Below, in pieces: positions 49,745 to 57,873 of a stretch of DNA of 64,000 nucleotides. Positions within the stretch are counted from its first letter, which is position 1, and every line of letters starts with the position of its first letter. The stretch comes from Candidatus Gastranaerophilales bacterium (GTDB lineage Bacteria > Cyanobacteriota > Vampirovibrionia > Gastranaerophilales > Gastranaerophilaceae). The translations under genes were made by a program, and so were the position numbers. The notes under the pieces are model-generated. The model saw only the letters and a list, made by a program, of their open reading frames with translations. It had not been told where the DNA came from and searched no databases. The stretch covers positions 161,363 through 225,362 of the forward strand of contig CANQRH010000003.1 in NCBI GenBank assembly GCA_947626225.1. Direction: 5' to 3'.

Positions 49745-50617
49745 CTATTCACCTAAATTAAGTTGTGAAAATTGAACAATTTTATTTTTGCCGCGTTTTT
49801 TTGCATTATAAAGTGCGTGTTCAGCGTAACGGATTATTGTATTGGCATCTTCTTCCGTATCCGCTATGCAGGGATATGTAGAAATTCCGCCCGAAATCGT
49901 AATCGGATGTCTTTCTTCTTCGCCTGCCGGTATAAATTCCATTTTCTCAATATCACGTCTGAATCTTTCGGCAAAAAGAAACGCATTTTCTTCCGAAGTA
50001 TTAGGAAGAATGAGCAGAAATTCTTCATCACCGTATCGTGTTAAGATATCTTCTTTTCGAATAAGCTGTTTTAATTTGTCCGCAATCGAACGTAAAAGAA
50101 CATCACCCCATTCGTAACCGTAAATATCGTTTACAACTTTGAAAAAGTCCAAATCAAATAACAGGCATGAAAGTTTTATGCTGTATCTTTTTGCACGTGA
50201 AATTTCTTGTTCAAGACGTTCCTGAAGGTATTTTCTGTTATGAAGTCCCGTGAGTTCATCAGTTGTGGAAACTATTTTCAATTTATCACGCAGTTCTTTG
50301 TATTTTAATAATGCGTTAGCTCTTATAACGAGTTCGGCATTATCAACGGGAGTTTTAATAAAGTCGAAAATAACGGCTCTCACGGTTGAGCCTTTGAAAG
50401 CTTCACCGACAAAAAGCGTCGGAGCTTTAAATTTTGTAGTCATCAAAACATCATTAAGATTCGGCACGCTCTCAACAACCAAAAGACCTGCATTGAGAGT
50501 TTCATAATCTTTGAGGTTTTCGGCATTTTCTATTCTGACGTTGACATCTTCAAGCTGTGCCAGAACATCAGCAAGTTTCGATTCGTTTTTATCCGTGTAA
50601 ACTACAATATTTTTCAT
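49745..50617 (-). CDS. GGDEF-domain protein with receiver-like N-terminus and altered GGDEF motif
   Basis: 290 residues. Residues 1-115 have receiver fold strands, but the usual phospho-Asp position reads LLVVESVPN, so Glu replaces Asp and phosphorylation is unlikely. The diguanylate cyclase domain (about 125-285) starts with DELTGLHNRKYLQERL and has FDLDFFKVVNDIYGY. The active-site motif is RYGDEEF instead of RYGGDEF, so the second Gly is Asp. An inhibitory-site RxxD (RKED) sits five residues upstream, as in regulated cyclases. It may make c-di-GMP, bind it, or be inactive. It is transcribed alone, in a window with flagellar genes, whose switch often responds to c-di-GMP. Confidence 0.88.
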   Translation of the reverse strand: MKNIVVYTDKNESKLADVLAQLEDVNVRIENAENLKDYETLNAGLLVVESVPNLNDVLMTTKFKAPTLFVGEAFKGSTVRAVIFDFIKTPVDNAELVIRANALLKYKELRDKLKIVSTTDELTGLHNRKYLQERLEQEISRAKRYSIKLSCLLFDLDFFKVVNDIYGYEWGDVLLRSIADKLKQLIRKEDILTRYGDEEFLLILPNTSEENAFLFAERFRRDIEKMEFIPAGEEERHPITISGGISTYPCIADTEEDANTIIRYAEHALYNAKKRGKNKIVQFSQLNLGE

Positions 50618-50698
50618 AATCTTACTCCCAATTTAAACTTCTCTCCCAGTCTATCATATTGCTCAGTACAAATCAAGAGCTAAATAAAAATTAATAAA

Positions 50699-50728
50699 TT
50701 GCAGGCTGAGTGTTTTGTATGCTAAAAT
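50699..50728 (+). promoter_or_regulatory. Promoter with -10 box 6 nt before the rimI start
   Basis: TTGCAG (50699-50704), 18 nt, TAAAAT (50723-50728) with TGC before it, then 6 nt to the ATG at 50735. No Shine-Dalgarno. Confidence 0.5.
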
Positions 50729-50734
50729 CAAATT

Positions 50735-51244
50735 ATGAACTTATCCGTAAAACCGATGAAAAAAGAGGATATAAAAGACGTTATCGCAATTGAAAAGAGT
50801 GCTTACGGCGAACATCATTGGTCTGAGGAGTCTTTTATGAGCGAACTTTCCAATGATTTGGCAAAGTATTACAGCGCTTATGATGAAAACGGAAAATTAA
50901 TCGGATATTGCGGAAGCTGGCACATACTTGAGGAAGCTCATATTACAAATATTGCCGTACTTCCCGAATACAGACGAAAACATATCGGAGAAAGGCTTTT
51001 AAGAACCGTTATTGACAACTGTTATAAAGATATGGTCAAATACATTACTCTTGAAGTGCGTGTGAGCAACAAGCCGGCGATAGCTTTGTATGAAAAATAC
51101 GGTTTTAAATCTCTGGGTACCAGAAAAGGTTATTATCAGGATAATAATGAAGATGCACTGATTATGTGGACGGAAAATATTTTCCATAAGAAATTTAAGA
51201 CCGTTTATGAAAAAAATATTCTCAAAGGAGAAAACATTGACTGA
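50735..51244 (+). CDS. rimI: Ribosomal protein S18-alanine N-acetyltransferase-like GNAT protein
   Basis: 169 residues, GNAT acetyltransferase fold. The acetyl-CoA motif is LPEYRRKHIGERLLRTVID (about 75-93) and the RimI-like region LEVRVSNKPAIALYEKYGFKSLGTRKGYY (about 110-138). RimI acetylates the N-terminal Ala of ribosomal S18; other protein or small-molecule GNATs are possible alternatives. Transcription seems to begin at its start codon. The bioY gene starts inside its end, so the two form an operon. Confidence 0.83.
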   Translation: MNLSVKPMKKEDIKDVIAIEKSAYGEHHWSEESFMSELSNDLAKYYSAYDENGKLIGYCGSWHILEEAHITNIAVLPEYRRKHIGERLLRTVIDNCYKDMVKYITLEVRVSNKPAIALYEKYGFKSLGTRKGYYQDNNEDALIMWTENIFHKKFKTVYEKNILKGENID

Positions 51245-51884
51245 CAATATTAGACTTGTAAAAAAAGAAATTGAAGGTATCAGGCTGTCATTGGGCAGTT
51301 TAATTCTTGTTATAAGCTGTACTTTTCTTATGGTGGCTGCAACTTTCATTCAACTGAAAATTACGCATTTTATAATCCCTGCCGAGCTGTTCCGCGGGGA
51401 ACCGATAGCGTTCAAGGATTTTTTGTTCACATATAAATTTATTCCTCAAATTCCCGTTGTAATGTTTATAGGGGCGTTTTTGGGGCGAAAATACGGGATT
51501 GCAAGTATTCTTTTGTACATTTTAATCGGCTTGTTTATTATGCCTGTTTTTGCACTCGGAGGCGGGCCGAAATATATTCTTGAGTACGGTTTCGGCTATA
51601 TTTTGGCTTATATTCCAGCCGTATTCTTTGCCGGTTCCATACTTAAAAGCGGGTTTACGATTCGAAACATTTTACATGCGGTTTTTGTCGGGGTATTGAC
51701 CATACATTTGATTGGAATTTTGTATATGCTCTTTATTGCGGGGCTGAAGCATGAAGGCTGGACATTCATTAACGGCTGGATTACCGCTCAAAGCGGTTTA
51801 AAAATAATTTATGACATAATTTTCAGTTTTGCCTCGGTATTTATTGCCAAATATGCAAAGATTATTTTGTGGTTTTTTATGTAG
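51237..51884 (+). CDS. bioY: BioY-family biotin transporter S component
   Basis: About 215 residues with six membrane segments. Family motifs are PQIPVVMFIGAFLGRKYGIASILLYILIG (about 60-88) and FALGGGPKYILEYGFGYILAYIPA (about 98-120), typical of BioY. It binds biotin and works alone or with a general ECF energizing module (EcfAT), which is not in the window. The chosen start is TTG at 51237, with AAAGGAG 6 nt upstream inside rimI; an ATG at 51207 lacks a site and would add ten residues. The last 8 bases overlap the end of the convergent ABC gene. Confidence 0.87.
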   Translation: MTDNIRLVKKEIEGIRLSLGSLILVISCTFLMVAATFIQLKITHFIIPAELFRGEPIAFKDFLFTYKFIPQIPVVMFIGAFLGRKYGIASILLYILIGLFIMPVFALGGGPKYILEYGFGYILAYIPAVFFAGSILKSGFTIRNILHAVFVGVLTIHLIGILYMLFIAGLKHEGWTFINGWITAQSGLKIIYDIIFSFASVFIAKYAKIILWFFM

Positions 51885-52833
51885 CTTCACCGTTTCTGAA
51901 ACAAGCACTGTAATGATTAATTCCGACATTTTCCAATACGGGAATATTTTCCGTGCAGATTTCCTTACATTTTTCGCAGCGCGGATGAAATCTGCATCCC
52001 GAAATATCCTGTAAGATTGACGGCGGCTGCCCCTGAACGGTTTCAAGTTTTGAATCTTTATTTGAAGGCAGAGAGCGCAAAAGTGCTTTTGAATAAGGGT
52101 GTTTCGGGTTTGCAAAAAACTCTTTTGAAGGTGCAGTTTCAACAATTCTTCCGGCATACATAACCGATATGTAATCCGCGTTTTCTCCGACAAGTGCCAA
52201 ATCGTGAGTTATCAAAAGGATTGCTGTTTGTTTGTCACGTTTTATTTCATTAAGAAGATTCATAATCTGCGCTTGAATTGTGACATCAAGTGCCGTTGTC
52301 GGTTCATCCGCTATGAGAATTTGCGCCTTACAGGCAAGAGCCATAGCAATAATTGCACGCTGTTTCATTCCGCCTGAAAACTCGTGCGGATAAGACTTCA
52401 TCCTTTCCGAAGCGCAAGGGATTTGAACAGCATCCAAAGCTTCCGTAGCTTTTTTATATGCTTCATCACCTTTGAGATTTTGATGAATTTCTATAACTTC
52501 CAAAAGCTGATTTCCGATTGTGTATAAAGGATTTAAGGAAGTCATCGGATCTTGCGGTATGAGTGCTATTTTTGCACCTCTGATATTTTTCATATCGGCT
52601 TTTTCCAAAAGATTCTCCCCGTTAAACAGGATTTCACCGCCCGTAATTCTCGCATTTTTAGGCAAAAGCCTCATTATACTCATTGCACTGATAGTTTTTC
52701 CGCATCCGGATTCTCCGACAAGCGAATGCATTGAGCCTTTTTCAAGCGAATAAGAAACATCAAAAAGCGCCTGACGGTATCCGCATTCACATTCAAATCC
52801 GAGATTAAGATTCTTTACTTCTAGTATAGCCAT
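51877..52833 (-). CDS. ABC transporter ATP-binding protein, oligopeptide/dipeptide type (OppD/DppD)
   Basis: 318 residues. Walker A is GESGCGKTISA, the signature is FSGGMKQRA, Walker B is ILIADEPTTALD, and the H-loop is LLITHDLAL. The C-terminal oligopeptide extension carries a Cys-rich FHPRCEKCKEICTE region. OppD-type subunits energise peptide or nickel importers with an OppF partner and two permeases, none of which is nearby, so it is an orphan here. The start is the ATG at 52833: a TTCACA-N17-TATCAT promoter ends 6 nt before it, with no Shine-Dalgarno. A start further upstream (52875) is unlikely. Confidence 0.9.
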   Translation of the reverse strand: MAILEVKNLNLGFECECGYRQALFDVSYSLEKGSMHSLVGESGCGKTISAMSIMRLLPKNARITGGEILFNGENLLEKADMKNIRGAKIALIPQDPMTSLNPLYTIGNQLLEVIEIHQNLKGDEAYKKATEALDAVQIPCASERMKSYPHEFSGGMKQRAIIAMALACKAQILIADEPTTALDVTIQAQIMNLLNEIKRDKQTAILLITHDLALVGENADYISVMYAGRIVETAPSKEFFANPKHPYSKALLRSLPSNKDSKLETVQGQPPSILQDISGCRFHPRCEKCKEICTENIPVLENVGINHYSACFRNGEAT

Positions 52834-52839
52834 AAATCT

Positions 52840-52868
52840 ATGATACATCATAGTTTGGAATATGTGAA
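52840..52868 (-). promoter_or_regulatory. Promoter of the OppD-type gene, -10 box 6 nt before the start codon
   Basis: Minus strand TTCACA (52868-52863), 17 nt, TATCAT (52845-52840), 6 nt, ATG at 52833. Five of six match in each box. Confidence 0.55.
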
Positions 52869-52985
52869 TAGTCATGAAGAATACTTTTTTGTTAACGAAT
52901 GTTAAGATGAATTTAAATTCCTCAAAAACGCTTTATAATCAAAGGTTTTAACGATTTTAATTTTAAGAATTACTGATTTGTACAT

Positions 52986-53025
52986 GCAATTTTTTAGAGC
53001 AAAAATTTTTTATAAAGGTATAGGG
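52986..53025 (+). promoter_or_regulatory. Candidate shared promoter box (GCAATTTTT ... TATAAAGG)
   Basis: GCAATTTTT at 52986-52994, preceded by GTACAT, then TATAAAGGTATAGGGG. Compare 12209 and 23639. It lies about 35-75 bases before the gene at 53060. Confidence 0.4.
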
Positions 53026-53059
53026 GATATACACATAATATAAAAAGAAAGGGGAAATT

Positions 53060-54691
53060 ATGGGGGATTATTCAATCACACCTATCGGACAAGGTATTAT
53101 GCCGGATTATGCGGCAGAATTTGCAAGAAAGGCGGAATTACAAAATGCATACATAAAAGGTAAACTTGATGCATTAATTCAACAAGGTCTTTCGCATGGA
53201 AATTCAAGAGATGATGTTTCTGAAATGGATGCTCTGGAAGGAACAGATCTTGAAAGAAAAAATCCTTATATGGAAAAGGGATACAAAGAAAAACGTATTA
53301 AAGAAATGAAACAACAGTACTTGGAGTTCGGACTGGCAGACGGAACCAAAGTAGAAAGTGAAGAACAAGCTGAAAAACTTGCTAAAGCTTTTGTGGAAAA
53401 TGAAGAAAATAAATATACTTTCTATTCTACAAGAACATTTGTTGATAAAGATGAATTTAAAAAACAGGAAAAAGCAAGAAAAACCAGACAAAAAGAATTA
53501 AAACAACTTTACAGATCCCAAGGAGCTTCAAAAAAAGAAGCTAAAGAAAAAGCTGAATCACAACTTATCTTAAATGAAAAGTTAAACAACAAGAAAACTC
53601 TGGAATTTATGAATGGGTATAGAGATTTGTTCTATGAAGAAGACGGAACTCTTTCTCAGGAAAAAATTAAATCATTTGTTAAAGGTTTAATGAATACTCA
53701 TACCGATGAAAATGAAACCGATAACTATCATATGAGTTTAAAAGAAAGACGTGAACAGGCTGTTAAATGGGGCTGCGATGATGACATTCTGCGTCATTTG
53801 TGCAAAGCTGCAGGCGGAGATTTTGAAAAAGATTATACGGAATTAATGCAGGCAGCGACAATTGCCGGTACGACCGTAATGGGATTGCTTATAGGTAATC
53901 TGTTTAAAGCGGAAGCAACTGCAGGTTCAATGGCTCACGATGTAGCGGGTAACGCTCAAACGGGTGCGGCCGGGGCCGCAGGAGCATACGCTCACGCAGA
54001 AGTTACGCATGCGGGTACAGGCGCAGGTATCGGCTTTGGTGTCGGTGCTTTGGCAAGCAGATTAATTAAGGATCCGGGCGGAAAAGAAGATAAAGTATAC
54101 GATGCAGCTAAACCGGAAGAACCGCAAGTTGTAATAAATGAAGATGAAGAAAACGAAGAATCTGATACGATTACATCTTGTGAATATTCACCGGATCAAG
54201 TTGATGCAAGTCATGATGAAGTTGAAGAAACTTGTACTTATACTCTTAAAAAAGGTGAATCTCTGTACGATGCGGTTCGTGACGGATACGGTTTGAAGAG
54301 CCATAAAGAAATTATGAAATTTGTTCACGCATTGAAAGACAGATATGGGTACAAATACACAGACAATTGCTGGCAAGCAAAATGGGAAATGCCCGAACTG
54401 TTCGGTAAAAAGTTCTCTTGCGGTGTTAATGTAAAAGGTACATTGAAACCGGAAAATTATGATAAAAAAGGTAAAGCTGTCGCTCAAAAAGAATTTAACA
54501 GAAATACCGAGCATGTTGAAAAGAAATACTACTTTATCAAAAATTGCAAAGGTGAACAAGTCGGTGAGTTTTACGAAGATGTTGAAAAACGTGATGCTGA
54601 ACTTCAAAGATTGCAGGAAGAAGAAAATGCAAGAGTTCAGTCAGAAGTTGAAAAACGTCAGGCAGAACGTGAAGCTGCAACGGCTAACTAA
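53060..54691 (+). CDS. Unknown protein with Gly/Ala-rich hydrophobic segment and LysM-like region
   Basis: 543 residues, not matched to a named family. The N-terminal half is charged and helical with coiled-coil character (about 60-200). A Gly/Ala-rich hydrophobic stretch (about 268-345, TIAGTTVMGLLIG and GAGIGFGVGALASRLI) may insert in or touch a membrane. An acidic linker follows, then a LysM-like region (about 392-440, YTLKKGESLYDAVRDGYG), and a charged coiled-coil tail. No N-terminal signal peptide is present, which is odd for a LysM protein that would bind peptidoglycan. AAAGGGG lies 7 nt before the ATG. It has its own promoter box and terminator, both shared in style with other unknown genes here. 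Confidence 0.72.
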   Translation: MGDYSITPIGQGIMPDYAAEFARKAELQNAYIKGKLDALIQQGLSHGNSRDDVSEMDALEGTDLERKNPYMEKGYKEKRIKEMKQQYLEFGLADGTKVESEEQAEKLAKAFVENEENKYTFYSTRTFVDKDEFKKQEKARKTRQKELKQLYRSQGASKKEAKEKAESQLILNEKLNNKKTLEFMNGYRDLFYEEDGTLSQEKIKSFVKGLMNTHTDENETDNYHMSLKERREQAVKWGCDDDILRHLCKAAGGDFEKDYTELMQAATIAGTTVMGLLIGNLFKAEATAGSMAHDVAGNAQTGAAGAAGAYAHAEVTHAGTGAGIGFGVGALASRLIKDPGGKEDKVYDAAKPEEPQVVINEDEENEESDTITSCEYSPDQVDASHDEVEETCTYTLKKGESLYDAVRDGYGLKSHKEIMKFVHALKDRYGYKYTDNCWQAKWEMPELFGKKFSCGVNVKGTLKPENYDKKGKAVAQKEFNRNTEHVEKKYYFIKNCKGEQVGEFYEDVEKRDAELQRLQEEENARVQSEVEKRQAEREAATAN

Positions 54692-54718
54692 TAAAAAATG
54701 GTGTGATGGTTCTCATAA

Positions 54719-54748
54719 AAAAGACCTCTCTTTCAAGAGAGGTCTTTT
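54719..54748 (+). terminator. Terminator after the gene at 53060, overlapping the end of ispE
   Basis: Stem AAAAGACCTCTCTT / AAGAGAGGTCTTTT (14 bp with a very tight loop). The ispE stop codon (54733-54735) lies inside it. Confidence 0.85.
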
Positions 54749-55548
54749 ATTCCGTATGGTACCGATTTTAAATTGTTAAAGGTTTTGTATCCTTTATGAT
54801 TTTGAAACTCTTTTCCGATAATGTAATAAGATGAACCTGAGCCTGACATGACAGAATCCGCATAATGATTTTTTATAAACTTCAGTTCTTCATAATCATC
54901 AATTACTGCCCATTCAAGATCATTTTTAAACTTATCCCGTGAACCGAATGTCGATTTAAAATCCGAGGATTTCTTTTCCGTAAATTTTGTATAAGCTTCT
55001 TTTGCGCTTATACCGAAATTATCAGGCTTTATTAAAGACACAGTAAATTCCTCAAATTCAAGCGGTTCAAGAATTTCACCTCTGCCTGAGGTCATTTGTC
55101 TGCCTCCTTCGAGGCAGAAATTAAGGTCGGAACCGCTCATCGCACAGAGCATGTGTAATTCTTTCCCTGACAAAGGATTATTAAAAATTTTGTTTAATCC
55201 GTATAAAGTTCCTGCACCGTCCGTGCTTCCTCCTGCTAAGCCTGCCGATACGGGAATATTTTTTTCTATATAAATATTTATTCTGTGCGGTTTGATATCT
55301 GCGGTTTCCGTAAAAAGTTCAGCCGTCTTATAAACGAGATTTTTTTCATTGTAAGGAATTTCGTTGCTGTTTCCCGAAAGGTTTATTTCAAAAGTGTCGG
55401 ATGATTCAACACTGATTTTTAAAAAATCGTATAAACTTATGGTCTGCATAACACTTTTTATATTATGAAAACCATCTTCTCTTTTATTTATAACTTTCAA
55501 ATCCAAATTAATTTTTGCCGGGCATTGCACCGTGATTTCAGAAGTCAT
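54733..55548 (-). CDS. ispE: 4-diphosphocytidyl-2-C-methyl-D-erythritol kinase
   Basis: MEP isoprenoid pathway kinase that phosphorylates CDP-methylerythritol. It is a GHMP kinase of 271 residues: PAKINLDLKVINKREDGFHNI at the start (about 10-30), the ATP motif PVSAGLAGGSTDGAG (about 95-109) and MSGSGSSYY near the end (about 238-246). It overlaps the rsmA stop by 4 bases (ATGA), so the two are coupled. The last codons lie inside the terminator hairpin of the convergent gene. ispH of the same pathway is at 4054. Confidence 0.94.
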   Translation of the reverse strand: MTSEITVQCPAKINLDLKVINKREDGFHNIKSVMQTISLYDFLKISVESSDTFEINLSGNSNEIPYNEKNLVYKTAELFTETADIKPHRINIYIEKNIPVSAGLAGGSTDGAGTLYGLNKIFNNPLSGKELHMLCAMSGSDLNFCLEGGRQMTSGRGEILEPLEFEEFTVSLIKPDNFGISAKEAYTKFTEKKSSDFKSTFGSRDKFKNDLEWAVIDDYEELKFIKNHYADSVMSGSGSSYYIIGKEFQNHKGYKTFNNLKSVPYGIKDLS

Positions 55549-56375
55549 TTCAACGCCTCCGACAGTTTACCCAGAGTTTCGATTGAAAGCTTTTCCGCAC
55601 GGATGTTTTCATCAAGCCCGAGTTTATTCAAAGCATTTTGGATTTTTTCTTTTGAAAATCCGCCCGATAAAAGACAATTTTTTATATTTTTTCTTCGTTG
55701 AGAAAATCCCGCTTTTATGGTTTTTCTGAAATGTGCATAATCGCTTAAATCAAGCAGAGGCTTTTCTCTAACAACAAGTTTTACAAGAGCGGAATTTACT
55801 TTCGGTGCGGGATAGAATGAGCGTCTGCCCACCAATTTCATTATTTTTACATCTGCCCAAAACTGTGAAAGTATAGTCAATAATCCGTACTGTTTTGAGG
55901 GAGATTTTTCGGTTGCAACCATTCTTCTTGCAACTTCTTCCTGCACCATTAACAGAATATCGGTAATCTTATTTCGGTTTTTGTTATCTAAATCGTCGAT
56001 TTCACCCAAAAGGTGCGCAATAATCGGACTTGTAATGTAATAGGGAATGTTTGCAACAACTTTAACTTTACTTTCGCTAAGTTCGGATAAATCCGTTTTT
56101 AAGATATCATTGTGAACAATTTTTAAATTATCTGCATTAATTTTTTGTAGTTCTTCAACCGCATCTTTATCAAGCTCAATTGCTATGACTTGTTTTGCGT
56201 GTTTAACCAGTTGTTCGGTTACGAAACCCGCTCCCGCACCGATTTCTATTACGGTATCATCAGGTTTTATTTCCGCAAAATCTATAATATCCGAAATGAT
56301 CTGTCCGTCTGTCAAGAAATTTTGCCCGAGACGTTTTTTTGTTTTGAAGTACTTTGCCCTTTCGTAGTAATTCAT
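55545..56375 (-). CDS. rsmA: 16S rRNA (adenine 1518/1519-N6) dimethyltransferase
   Basis: KsgA-type methyltransferase that dimethylates two adenines at the end of 16S rRNA during 30S assembly. Landmarks are RLGQNFLTD (about 14-22), the SAM motif VIEIGAGAGFVTEQL (about 42-56), the catalytic NIPYYITSP (NxPY, about 110-118) and RRSFYPAPKVNSALV. At 276 residues it is full length. The ATG at 56375 lies 7 nt after TATAAT (minus strand) without a Shine-Dalgarno, so its mRNA may be leaderless. ispE overlaps its stop. Confidence 0.96.
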   Translation of the reverse strand: MNYYERAKYFKTKKRLGQNFLTDGQIISDIIDFAEIKPDDTVIEIGAGAGFVTEQLVKHAKQVIAIELDKDAVEELQKINADNLKIVHNDILKTDLSELSESKVKVVANIPYYITSPIIAHLLGEIDDLDNKNRNKITDILLMVQEEVARRMVATEKSPSKQYGLLTILSQFWADVKIMKLVGRRSFYPAPKVNSALVKLVVREKPLLDLSDYAHFRKTIKAGFSQRRKNIKNCLLSGGFSKEKIQNALNKLGLDENIRAEKLSIETLGKLSEALK

Positions 56376-56466
56376 TATGACAATTATAATACCACAGACA
56401 GGTAAATGTTTTAATTTAAATATTTTGTTATTTTTGTGAGTGGTATAATTATTATAAGGAGTTGTG

Positions 56467-57774
56467 ATGCAGACAAAAACAAAACTGAGCGAAAAAGATA
56501 TACTGGCACTCTTTCAAAACGGCTGTAAAACCGATTGCAAAGTCGGTATTGAATATGAAAGACTTCCGATTTTTTCCGCCAATAATAAAGCTGCGGATTA
56601 CGGAGCCGATAACGGTATTTGTAATTTTTTAAGAAATTTTGCAAAAGAAGAAAATTGGGATTATATTACCGATGATTACAATATAATCGGCTTAAAACAG
56701 GAGCATGATACTATTACTCTGGAACCGGGATGTCAGGTTGAGCTTAGTTTGAAGCCCGAAAATACAATATTTGATGTCCGAAATAAAGTTAATTCTTTAG
56801 ATAAAAAACTTAAACCCGTTCTTGATAAATTCGGTATAAAACTTTTAAATTACGGAGTTTCACCGCTGTCAACCAACAAATCAATCAGCCTTATTCCGAA
56901 AAGAAGATACAAACTTATGGCAAAATATCTTTGGGGAATTTTATCCGACGTAATGATGCGGGAAACAGCGGGTATTCAATGCTGTATTGATTTTAACAGC
57001 GAAGAAGATGCCGCGGAAAAATTTTGTATTGCAAACAAATTGTCTCCTTTTATGACTGCCATGTTTGCAAATTCTCCCGTCAGAGGCGGAGTTGATACGG
57101 GTTACAAAAGTTTCAGAGCGCTGAGCTGGCTGAATACCGATAACGACAGATGCGGATTTGTCGGTCAGATAGATGAAAACTGTTCATTTGAAGAATATAT
57201 AAATTATGTGCTTGAATGCCCGATGATATTTATTAATCGCGGTTCTGACGTTATTCCGATTAACGGACGGATTAATTTTAATCAATTTATGCAAAACGGT
57301 TTCAAAGGTTTTGATGCGGAAATTGAGGATTTTGAACTTCAGGCTAATTTGTATTTCCCCGAAGTCAGAATGCGCAATTTCCTTGAATTGAGAAACCATG
57401 ACTGTGTCGGAAACAATCTTCAATATTCGATTCTTGCAATTTATAAAGGTATCTTGTATAACCGTACTTCTATTGCTGAGATTAAAGAACTTTTTAAAGA
57501 TTTTGAATACAGAGATTTCTTTGAACTCCGCTATAACGTGCCTAAAAGTGCTCTTAATTCTAAAATCGGCAGTTATTTTGTTAAAGATATTGTTAAAGAA
57601 ATACTTTATATTGCCGAAAAATCTTTGATAGAATTTGATAAAGGCGAAGAAAAATTTTTAGAACCGGTAAAAGAACTTGCCCTTAACGGCTTGTGTCCTG
57701 CCGATATAATTGTTAAAAATTGGTACGGTGTTTGGAACAGAGATATCAGAAAATTAATAAAATTTGTGAGTTGA
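56467..57774 (+). CDS. gshA: Glutamate-cysteine ligase, plant/cyanobacterial type
   Basis: First step of glutathione (or related thiol) synthesis: joins glutamate and cysteine with ATP. It is the GCS2-type enzyme of plants and cyanobacteria, about 435 residues: KVGIEYERLPIF (about 20-31), ITLEPGCQVELSLKP (about 86-100), AGIQCCIDF (about 158-166) and SPVRGGVDTGYKSFRA (about 195-210). The start at 56467 is an ATG with AAGGAG 5 nt upstream; the frame opens one codon earlier with GTG. An extended -10 (TGGTATAAT) ends at 56449. No glutathione synthetase gene is in the window. Confidence 0.88.
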   Translation: MQTKTKLSEKDILALFQNGCKTDCKVGIEYERLPIFSANNKAADYGADNGICNFLRNFAKEENWDYITDDYNIIGLKQEHDTITLEPGCQVELSLKPENTIFDVRNKVNSLDKKLKPVLDKFGIKLLNYGVSPLSTNKSISLIPKRRYKLMAKYLWGILSDVMMRETAGIQCCIDFNSEEDAAEKFCIANKLSPFMTAMFANSPVRGGVDTGYKSFRALSWLNTDNDRCGFVGQIDENCSFEEYINYVLECPMIFINRGSDVIPINGRINFNQFMQNGFKGFDAEIEDFELQANLYFPEVRMRNFLELRNHDCVGNNLQYSILAIYKGILYNRTSIAEIKELFKDFEYRDFFELRYNVPKSALNSKIGSYFVKDIVKEILYIAEKSLIEFDKGEEKFLEPVKELALNGLCPADIIVKNWYGVWNRDIRKLIKFVS

Positions 57775-57790
57775 TTTTTAATTAATATCA

Positions 57791-57819
57791 TTGAATTTCT
57801 TTTTATTTTATGTTATTAT
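57791..57819 (+). promoter_or_regulatory. Promoter of the pckA gene
   Basis: TTGAAT (57791-57796), 17 nt, TATTAT (57814-57819); a leader of about 48 nt with AAAGGAG precedes the start at 57874. Confidence 0.6.
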
Positions 57820-57873
57820 AACAGCTGTAGAATTAATGTAATTTGTACACTTGTTATAAAAAAGGAGAAGATT

